Assembly (NCBI GenBank): GCA_027622495.1
Contig: JAQBYL010000196.1
Span: forward strand, 1-7,550
Direction: 5' to 3'
Source: Pseudomonadota bacterium
Lineage (GTDB): Bacteria; Pseudomonadota; Gammaproteobacteria; Pseudomonadales; Azotimanducaceae
Length of the DNA: 7,550 nt
Shown here: positions 1 through 5,490 of the stretch, one piece after another
Layout: every line of letters starts with the position of its first letter
Numbering within the stretch: the stretch's first letter is position 1
Position numbers and translations under genes: made by a program
The notes under the pieces: model-generated
What the model saw: the letters and a program-made list of their open reading frames with translations, nothing else
Told to the model about the DNA's origin: nothing
Database searches by the model: none

Positions 1-179
1 GGATAGAGGTTTTCACCCTCGCCGAGCCACTCGGGTCGCTCAGTCGGGGTCAGTGTACTTGTGTCATACACCCCGGAGAGATCCGGCTTGCCCAAAGACG
101 TACGCTTTATATCGGTGACCCCACTAACAGGCAACGCGGTGGTCACAAGTAGAACAATCAGCGCCCGGTACATTGGCAT
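1..179 (-). CDS. N-terminus of an exported hypothetical protein (partial, runs off left edge)
   Basis: This is the first 59 residues of a minus-strand gene whose remainder lies outside the window. The start is ATG at 179-177, preceded by GGTGAG about five bases upstream; a second in-frame ATG (173-171) is less well placed. The N-terminus (MPMYRALIVLLVTTALPVSG) is a short positive and then hydrophobic signal peptide, so the product is probably exported to the periplasm or envelope. After it comes a segment reading KPDLSGVYDTSTLTPTERP. From memory, similar 'PDLSGVW...LTPLERP' openings occur in uncharacterised secreted proteins of marine gammaproteobacteria and acidobacteria, but I cannot name a family with certainty. 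It is divergent from the gene at 337. I am confident that it is coding and exported; its function is unknown. Confidence 0.7.
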   Translation of the reverse strand, partial: MPMYRALIVLLVTTALPVSGVTDIKRTSLGKPDLSGVYDTSTLTPTERPEWLGEGENLY

Positions 180-302
180 AACACTCACCGAAGGGTATCC
201 GTAAGGCTTGCCATGTTAACGTGCCACCGCGTGCACTGCCAATTACGCAAGACCAGTAAATTCGATCCATTCCCGGCTTTTCCTGCGGTGCGGTTCACAG
301 GG

Positions 303-330
303 TATGATTAGCCACCTCACGCCGAAGGGA
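303..330 (+). promoter_or_regulatory. Possible promoter -10 element and ribosome binding site for the small membrane protein gene
   Basis: TATGAT at 303-308 matches the sigma-70 -10 consensus at five of six positions. It lies about 28 bases before the ATG at 337. AAGGGA at 325-330 is a good Shine-Dalgarno sequence six bases from that ATG. No convincing -35 hexamer is visible at the right distance; the region around 279-285 (TTTTCCTG) is poor. The 157-base gap 180-336 between the divergent genes must also hold the promoter of the minus-strand gene, which I cannot locate. Confidence 0.3.
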
Positions 331-336
331 CCTTAA

Positions 337-714
337 ATGTCAGCTGCTGTATATGATCGCAAACGCATGCGCAAAGCCTTTTTGCTGGCGCCCGCCTTCA
401 GCGTGCTCGGTGTGCTGCCGTTTCTTTTCAACCTGAACCTGGCTTTCAGCGGATTTCTTATCGCAATTCTGGCGCTCACGATTCTGTGTTACCTGATCGG
501 GACGATATTCGGCGGTGTTGGTTACCTGATCCTTAAGCTGCTGAACCGGACGCAGTCTGCCTGGCTGATCGGCTACGCGGTTGTGCTGGTAGTAGTAGTG
601 GCCATATTTTATCGAGATCCCTACGCGCTGCTCAGCCTTGGCCCACCGGCGCTGATCGGCGCGGGTGCATTCTGCTGGTTGCGTGGTCCTCAAACAAACC
701 CGACTCCAGTTTGA
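337..714 (+). CDS. Small four-helix integral membrane protein, unknown function
   Basis: This 125-residue protein starts at ATG 337 with AAGGGA six bases upstream. The N-terminus is positively charged (about 8-13, RKRMRK). Four hydrophobic segments follow at roughly residues 14-31, 36-66 (long, glycine-containing), 75-92 (valine-rich) and 98-115. By the positive-inside rule the N-terminus would be cytoplasmic. No cleavable signal peptide, catalytic motif or known domain can be recognised. Fifty-two bases separate it from the next gene on the same strand, which has its own ribosome binding site, so the two may be co-transcribed. An antisense open frame covers almost the same bases, but the membrane-helix pattern and start signal favour this strand. 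I can give no function beyond an inner-membrane location. Confidence 0.7.
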   Translation: MSAAVYDRKRMRKAFLLAPAFSVLGVLPFLFNLNLAFSGFLIAILALTILCYLIGTIFGGVGYLILKLLNRTQSAWLIGYAVVLVVVVAIFYRDPYALLSLGPPALIGAGAFCWLRGPQTNPTPV

Positions 715-766
715 TGCGGTCATTCCGCGACGCTTTCAACGCTTCAAATTTCTCAAGGGGAACATT

Positions 767-2182
767 ATGAAACCGGTGAAGATTTTCGCTATCCTCGCGG
801 TCGTTTATGTAGGCATAGTCATCGTCTTTGAGTCTTTACTCGGCTACTACCAACCTGCCGGTGAGACCACACTCGTGATCACCACTACGGACGAAGATGG
901 AGCCGAACACGATCGAGTACTCTCGCGCCTCGACAGCAATGGCAAGGTTTACGTTGCGGTGAATCACTGGCCGCGGGCCTGGTACAGGCGGGTGTTGCAG
1001 AACCCTGCGGTAAAAGTCACCTTGGACGGTGAGCGCGGCGACTACCTGGCGGTCCCCGTTACGACCGAAGAGCATGAGCGGTTGAATACTGAGCATGCGA
1101 CGGGGTTTGTGTTTCGTCTGCTGACTGGATTTCCCGCCAGATATTTCGTGCGCTTCGACCCGGTCATCGAGCTGGTTGGAGCACGTGCGCATGTAACTCT
1201 GGACAATGCCATGGCCGGGTGGCTGGCGGCAGGCATCAGTGTGTCGGCCGGTGACGAGTTGACCCTGATCGCCAGCGGCAGCATCGAGGTCGATGGCGCT
1301 GTCTTCGAACCCCGCCACGCATTGTGGTACCGGATCGGCGAGGATGGCCCGGCAACCAACTTTGCTGCCAATACCGAAACCTTTGCCGCATTAACCGATG
1401 GCGATCTGTATCTGACGTTACGACCCAGTGGGCTTTACTGGCCAGACGCTCGAGGCACCTACCCGGCAGGATTCAGCGATGCACCACGGGTACCGGTCAA
1501 TTTCAGCGTCGAGGTAATGCGTTTCAACGGCTCAGCCAAGGCCGCCCTTTCTACCTTGGCAGCGCAGGGTGATGCGTGGGTAGTCGAGGCCCTGGAAATT
1601 ATTGCTGCGCAAAAAAAGCTTCCCGATGGATTCGAATATCTGTCGTATCTGGGGCGCTCCAACGTCTGGGCCGCGGGCGCAGGCGATGGCCGACCCGGTA
1701 TTTCGGCCGACACCGATGATGACTTTGGTATCGTCAGAATCCCGTTGGACCTGTCGCTTTCGCAGACCACAGAGATCTCTTTTGACTGGCGTTACACCGC
1801 GTTGCCTGCTCTGGGGCCAGAAACCGAAGCCGGTTTCCACGATTACCTGAGCATCGCAGTCGAGTTCGATAACGGCCAGGACCTGACCTGGATGTGGTCG
1901 GAGCGTCTGGCTGCAGAAACACACTTCGGCTGCCCGCTACCCTGGTGGGACAGCCGGGAAACACACTTCGTTCTGCAGTCGGGTAAAAAGGGTCTCGGGC
2001 AGTGGTTCACTCACAAGCGCAACATAGTCGCCGACTACCAGGCATCGATTGCCGGTGAGCGCCCCTCGCGCATCGTGGGTATCTGGTTTATCGCCAACAG
2101 TCTGTTCGGAGCGCAACGCGCTGCGGCGAGTTTTGCCGACGTAGCGGTCATCGATGGTGATCAGCGGGTGGAGGTTTTTTAA
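767..2182 (+). CDS. Membrane-anchored three-domain protein: DUF385-like, LecA-like and DUF3047-like regions
   Basis: This protein has 471 residues. ATG 767 is chosen over an upstream in-frame GTG-type start at 665 because AAGGGG (755-760) lies six bases before it and the protein then opens with a hydrophobic anchor (residues 5-22). Residues 30-137 resemble the split beta-barrel deazaflavin-dependent nitroreductase (DUF385) family: 'LVITTT' opening, 'VYVAVNHWPRAWYRRVLQNP' and then 'VKVTLDGERGDYLAVPV'. Residues about 150-253 (AGISVSAGDELTLIASGSI, LWYRIGEDGP, GTYPAGF) have the strand order of the PA-IL/LecA lectin jelly roll. Residues about 313-465 resemble DUF3047, with a tryptophan-rich core 'ISFDWRY', 'LTWMWSE', 'FVLQSGKKGLGQW' and 'RNIVADYQASI'. 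The bulk is probably periplasmic and held by the N-terminal helix. Whether it binds flavin/F420 or sugar is unknown. Domain calls rest on remembered family patterns and need a profile search. Confidence 0.75.
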   Translation: MKPVKIFAILAVVYVGIVIVFESLLGYYQPAGETTLVITTTDEDGAEHDRVLSRLDSNGKVYVAVNHWPRAWYRRVLQNPAVKVTLDGERGDYLAVPVTTEEHERLNTEHATGFVFRLLTGFPARYFVRFDPVIELVGARAHVTLDNAMAGWLAAGISVSAGDELTLIASGSIEVDGAVFEPRHALWYRIGEDGPATNFAANTETFAALTDGDLYLTLRPSGLYWPDARGTYPAGFSDAPRVPVNFSVEVMRFNGSAKAALSTLAAQGDAWVVEALEIIAAQKKLPDGFEYLSYLGRSNVWAAGAGDGRPGISADTDDDFGIVRIPLDLSLSQTTEISFDWRYTALPALGPETEAGFHDYLSIAVEFDNGQDLTWMWSERLAAETHFGCPLPWWDSRETHFVLQSGKKGLGQWFTHKRNIVADYQASIAGERPSRIVGIWFIANSLFGAQRAAASFADVAVIDGDQRVEVF

Positions 2183-2245
2183 TTCTGAAGGGCTTACAGA
2201 AACTGGATCTTTCGGCGAATACGATTAAATAAAAGGGAAACATGG

Positions 2246-3010
2246 GTGGACACTATAAATCGTCTGTTCGGATTGGAAGGGGATGTCGCCATCGTGACCG
2301 GTGCCGGCAGAGGCATCGGTGAAGGGATCGCCAAGGTCCTGGCGGGTGCGGGTGCGAAAGTAGTCTGTGCTGCCAGGCGTGGTAACGAGATCGAACGTGT
2401 AGCGTCGGACATCCGGAAATCAGGTGGTGAAGCCATTGCTGTCGCAACCGATGTCACCGACCCGCAAGCGATCGAAGCACTCGGGCAGGCTGCGATAAAA
2501 GAATGGGGCAAGCTGGATATCTGGATCAACAATGCAGGAGGCTCCCCAATACAAGTGCCTCTGACAGAACTACCCCTTGAAGAATGGAACAACACAATCG
2601 CACTCAATCTCACCGCGATCTGGGAATGTACGTGCACCGCTGCGCGCCTGATGCGCGACAACGGGCGCATCGTCAACATCTCCTCTATCGCTGCAGAAAT
2701 GGTGGTGCCCGGAAGTGGTCACTACAGCGCGGCAAAAGCGGGCGTTAACATGTTAACCAAAACATTCGCAACGGAGTTGGGACCGAGGATAAGGGTAAAT
2801 TGCATTATGCCGGGAGCCGTTCCGACCGAAATAATGATGAAAGCCATGAAACTCACCGATGACGATCTGCCACGGCTCGAAAAAATGTTGCGCCTGCCTG
2901 CAGGTCGCCTTGGTACACCAGAAGACTTAGGTGCTGCGGTTCTCTATTTCACTTCACGCGCAACGCAATGGGTGACTGGTCAGTGTCTTGCGGTGTCTGG
3001 CGGACCATAA
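2246..3010 (+). CDS. Short-chain dehydrogenase/reductase, resembling 7-alpha-hydroxysteroid dehydrogenase
   Basis: This is a complete 254-residue classical SDR, a soluble NAD(P)-dependent alcohol/ketone oxidoreductase. Rossmann motif TGAGRGIG is at 18-25, D69 lies in 'ATDV', and NNAG is at 95-98. The catalytic tetrad is N121, S147, Y160 and K164 (YSAAK), with the PG motif at 189-190. The start is GTG 2246 with AAAAGGGA (2231-2238) upstream. An ATG four bases earlier (2242) is in another frame. Arginines 44-45 at the end of the second strand suggest NADP(H) rather than NAD. 'NNAGG' and the C-terminal 'VSGG' (where most SDRs have VDGG) recall HdhA of E. coli, so a hydroxysteroid or cyclic alcohol substrate is possible but not proven. 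It lies 63 bases after the three-domain gene and converges on the P450 gene, a natural partner in a hydroxylate-then-oxidise route. Confidence 0.92.
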   Translation: MDTINRLFGLEGDVAIVTGAGRGIGEGIAKVLAGAGAKVVCAARRGNEIERVASDIRKSGGEAIAVATDVTDPQAIEALGQAAIKEWGKLDIWINNAGGSPIQVPLTELPLEEWNNTIALNLTAIWECTCTAARLMRDNGRIVNISSIAAEMVVPGSGHYSAAKAGVNMLTKTFATELGPRIRVNCIMPGAVPTEIMMKAMKLTDDDLPRLEKMLRLPAGRLGTPEDLGAAVLYFTSRATQWVTGQCLAVSGGP

Positions 3011-3131
3011 CCGGTAGGGCCGCCATGCCGAGTTGGTGCGGATCGTATCTCTGCCTTCCCAGTTTTGGAACGCAGTGTGGTCGTACTGATGGCCTTTACT
3101 GACAATCAGAAGGTTGATTTGAGACATAGGG
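3011..3131. other. Gap between convergent SDR and P450 genes
   Basis: This 121-base region between two convergent stop codons would be expected to hold a bidirectional terminator. I see only an imperfect stem (CCGCCA near 3021 against TGGTGCGG near 3035) with no following T-run, so no terminator is called. Confidence 0.3.
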
Positions 3132-4445
3132 TCAGGCTTTGGTGAAGTTGAGTTTCAGTTCCAGGGTGCCCAGCATGATTCCGGGTTGATGCAGAAATGT
3201 GTTTCCAGGCGCGTACGCAACACCGTCGAATCTGTCCAGCAGTCTGTTCCAGGCAGTCACCTGCTCGAGCCTTGAGATACCGGCACCCGGGCATACCCTC
3301 GGACCGGCGGAAAAGGTGAGATGGCGGGTGACAGCTCTGCGGTTCAGACGAAGTTCCATGGGGCACTCGAACTCGTCAGGGTCGACGTTCGCCGCACCCC
3401 AACGAAGATGCAGCAAAGAACCTTTGGGGACTTTAACGCCCTGAAAAATTTCCTCTCGACTGGTTAAGCGCGTAGACAGACCCTGGGTGGGTGAACGCAG
3501 GCGCATCGCTTCTTCGGTAAACTGGCGGACCAGAGAGCGATCATTCTTGAGCTTTGTAAAAAGTCCCTCGTGTTCGCACAGGAGTTGCGCCTGCTCTTCC
3601 AGGGCATATTGCGTGGTCTCGAGACCACCGATCACCATTGCGTAAACAATACCGTTAATTTCCAGATCGGTCAGTTTACGTCCCAGAGCTTCGTAAGTTA
3701 CCTCCGTCAAAAACGTGATCATGTCGTCTTTTGGATTTTTGCGTTTGTCCTCCACCTGCTCCTGCACGTATTCCTTGAAACCATCCAGCAGCTTGAATTG
3801 TTCCCTGGTTTGTTCTTTGGTCAATATGTTCCTGTGGCCCTTGCCATAAACAAATGCTGATACCTGTGCCGTACCCCATTCAGCCAGGCGAGGCACATCT
3901 TCCAGAGGGAACCCAAGCACGTTGGCTAACACGTTCTGTGGGACTGGTCGGGCAAATTCGGACACAAACTCGACTTCATCCTTGTCGATCCATTTATCGA
4001 TAACCTGATCTACCGTACGGGTGATCATGTCTTCATGCCGTTTTGCACCGGGTCCGACCCAGGGATCTGTGAGTTCCTGTTTGTGGGTTCTCCAGAGTTC
4101 CATGTTGGGCCGCAGCGTAAGCATCGACACCATCATGGCGTTCATCTTGGGCAGATCCTCTTCGGGCACTTCCGACATTGCCTGCAACACAAGAAACTGT
4201 CCTGGTGGAAATCTCACTGGATCTTTGACCACCCTGGATATGTCTTCGTGCTTAGACAGAATAAACCCGTCATGCTCGGGTGTTGTTCCCTCGCCTGGGA
4301 TTCGATGAACGGGTGCATCGCGATGCAATATGTCGTACGCCTCATACCAGTGTTCCTGCGCGCCCGGCGAGAACAGGTCAACGTCATCAAGTGAGACAGG
4401 GCATTTCATTTCGCTGAGTTGGTGATTTGGTAACTTGTCAGTCAT
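3132..4445 (-). CDS. Cytochrome P450 monooxygenase, bacterial soluble type
   Basis: This 437-residue protein has the usual length of a soluble bacterial P450 and no membrane anchor. It uses a haem thiolate to insert one oxygen atom into an organic substrate, fed by a ferredoxin system not present here. The I-helix oxygen-activation motif is GGLETT at 273-278. The K-helix ExxR is E312-R315. The haem loop FSAGPRVCPG lies at 378-387 with C385 as the iron ligand; R383 replaces the frequent histidine. ATG 4445 is chosen because AGGAA ends seven bases before it. An in-frame TTG at 4472 would add nine residues but has no comparable signal. Methionine-rich residues 90-115 precede the C-helix region around W118-R119. 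The nearby SDRs suggest a steroid, terpene or similar alicyclic substrate, which is inference. The CYP family cannot be assigned by eye. Confidence 0.95.
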   Translation of the reverse strand: MTDKLPNHQLSEMKCPVSLDDVDLFSPGAQEHWYEAYDILHRDAPVHRIPGEGTTPEHDGFILSKHEDISRVVKDPVRFPPGQFLVLQAMSEVPEEDLPKMNAMMVSMLTLRPNMELWRTHKQELTDPWVGPGAKRHEDMITRTVDQVIDKWIDKDEVEFVSEFARPVPQNVLANVLGFPLEDVPRLAEWGTAQVSAFVYGKGHRNILTKEQTREQFKLLDGFKEYVQEQVEDKRKNPKDDMITFLTEVTYEALGRKLTDLEINGIVYAMVIGGLETTQYALEEQAQLLCEHEGLFTKLKNDRSLVRQFTEEAMRLRSPTQGLSTRLTSREEIFQGVKVPKGSLLHLRWGAANVDPDEFECPMELRLNRRAVTRHLTFSAGPRVCPGAGISRLEQVTAWNRLLDRFDGVAYAPGNTFLHQPGIMLGTLELKLNFTKA

Positions 4446-4494
4446 GGCATATTCCTGCTTGTGCGATATCAAAAGTAGTCAGTCGGGTGGTTGC

Positions 4495-4500
4495 ATTATA
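4495..4500 (-). promoter_or_regulatory. Probable -10 box of the P450 promoter
   Basis: On the minus strand these bases read TATAAT, a perfect sigma-70 -10 hexamer. They lie about 50 bases before the P450 ATG, which leaves a leader of roughly 40 bases containing the AGGAA ribosome binding site. No clear -35 hexamer is seen 16-18 bases upstream (the sequence there is near AGATCG), so the promoter may need an activator. The site sits in the short gap next to the truncated SDR. Confidence 0.4.
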
Positions 4501-4564
4501 CGTAGGCTGCTCTTCTGCGATCTCGACGATTGAAGACTTCGCGTATTTTCGACAACCGCATTGA

Positions 4565-5119
4565 CGAGATGGGATAACCCCAGATGACCAAAAGGATGAG
4601 TTCGGCGGGCTCGACATCATGGTCAACAATGCTGGCGGCAATCTGGACCGGCAGATGTACGCGCTTCCTGACATATCGCTGGAAAAATTTGATGAACAGT
4701 TGCACCTCAACATGAAAACCAAGTTCTGGGGTTCGCAACAGGCAGCAAAACGCATGAATGATGGGGGCAGTATTATCAACATCATTTCGATTGCCGCCCA
4801 CAAGCCATCACCAGGCTTTGGGGTCTATTCTGCAGCGAACATGGGAATGATCAGCATGACTCGTACGTTGGCTGTAGAACTGGCGCCGCGCCAGATAACG
4901 GTTAACTGTCTGGCACCCGGTCTCATAGTCACCGACATGCTGGTCGAGACGCTGAAAGTATCCGCTGAGCAGGCGCATGAAACATTTGCGAAGCAGATAC
5001 CGCTGGGTCGAACAGGCACGCCAGAAGATTGTGCCGCTGCTGCGGTGTTTTTTGCTTCACCGGCTGCACGATGGATCACTGGTCAGTTTATTGATGTAGC
5101 GGGCGGGCAGCCTAATTGA
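4565..5119 (+). pseudogene. Truncated short-chain dehydrogenase lacking the nucleotide-binding half and the catalytic lysine
   Basis: An open frame starts after the TGA at 4562-4564, and SDR-like sequence begins about 4592 (DEFGGLDI then MVNNAGG). The first in-frame ATG is 4619, inside the NNAG strand, giving 166 residues instead of about 250. The TGxxxGxG Rossmann motif and the first three strands are absent. I searched the other frames back to the P450 start and found no remnant. Numbered from 4619, the remaining active-site positions are N31, S57 and Y70, but position 74, normally lysine in YxxxK, is asparagine (AAC at 4838-4840). The C-terminal half is otherwise well kept (NCLAPGLIVTDM, GRTGTPEDCAAA, WITGQFIDVAGG). 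Loss of both cofactor site and lysine argues for a dead gene, although a short protein could still be made. No good ribosome binding site precedes 4619. Confidence 0.75.
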
Positions 5120-5151
5120 GCGGGATCCATTTTAACGACGAGGACTGATTT

Positions 5152-5401
5152 ATGCCGAGGTACTTAAGGGACCTCATCTTGATGGAAAGCCGGTTCGAAC
5201 TACCTGTCGGTCTATGAAGTAGAGGCGCCCAGTTATGAAGAGGCCGAGCGGGTGCTCTATGCGTGGCAGGATGATCCAGATGCGTGGGAAGGTCGCAGAC
5301 ACCACCGCGAAAAGCGCTTCATCCATATACACACTGACCGTCTGAGAAGTATCGGTGATACCGGGATCGTTCAGGTGCTCACCAGTCGCGACCTGATCTG
5401 A
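5152..5401 (+). pseudogene. Frame-broken remnant of a small EthD/DUF4286-like protein
   Basis: ATG 5152 has AGGA seven bases upstream (5141-5144) and begins MPRYLRDLILMESRFE, but the frame stops at 5215-5217 after 21 residues. Another frame, open from 5183 to the TGA at 5399-5401, encodes 72 residues that read as real protein: AGSNYLSVYEVEAPSYEEAE, then an acidic helix and 'FIHIHTDRLRSIGDTGIVQV'. The 'YLSVYEVE' strand followed by a helix is typical of the C-terminal half of small dimeric ferredoxin-fold proteins (EthD, DUF4286), which usually have 95-120 residues and open with MxRYL. The likely history is loss of internal coding sequence plus a frame change. It lies 32 bases after the truncated SDR and was probably in the same operon. 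EthD-type proteins often accompany P450s. The family call is tentative; the break is directly visible. Confidence 0.5.
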
Positions 5402-5490
5402 GGTTAGAAACCCCGCAGTTTTAGAACGCCGAGACCAGTTACTCCAGGGTGCGGTAGAATGCCGGATCATCCCGATGGCAGTAGAGGAAA
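5402..5490 (+). other. Junction between degraded catabolic genes and the effector cassette
   Basis: These 89 bases separate the broken EthD-like remnant from the effector GTG. No open frame, clear terminator hairpin or repeat is visible. TAGAAT at 5455-5460 resembles a -10 box but has no matching -35. The stretch must carry whatever promoter drives the effector, unless the pair is read through from upstream. Confidence 0.3.

Noticed and set aside
206..230. TGCCATGTTAACGTGCCA as an operator-like palindrome or direct repeat
   Set aside because: Only the central GTTAAC is truly symmetric. The arms match poorly and no second copy is seen.
588..600. GTAGTAGTAGTG short trinucleotide repeat
   Set aside because: It simply encodes a Val run within a membrane helix and is too short to be a meaningful repeat.
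340..723. Minus-strand open frame of 127 residues opposite the small membrane protein
   Set aside because: Its translation is polar and low in complexity with many Gln/Arg, has no good start signal, and mirrors a convincing four-helix protein on the other strand.
665..766. Upstream in-frame extension of the three-domain protein
   Set aside because: It overlaps the preceding gene, adds an unhelpful Arg/Gln-rich leader before the membrane anchor, and ignores the clear AAGGGG before ATG 767.
3018..3045. Possible terminator hairpin between convergent genes
   Set aside because: The stem needs a bulge and has no T-run, so it is not better than chance.
4446..4472. TTG 4472 as the P450 start
   Set aside because: It adds only nine residues and lacks a ribosome binding site, whereas ATG 4445 has AGGAA at proper spacing.
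4438..4803. Minus-strand frames (4438-4803 and 4496-4801) upstream of the P450
   Set aside because: They are mostly the antisense of the SDR remnant, and neither resembles a known protein. The P450 start has its own promoter-like sequence.
5455..5460. TAGAAT as the -10 box of an effector promoter
   Set aside because: No acceptable -35 element lies 16-18 bases upstream; a single hexamer match is weak evidence.
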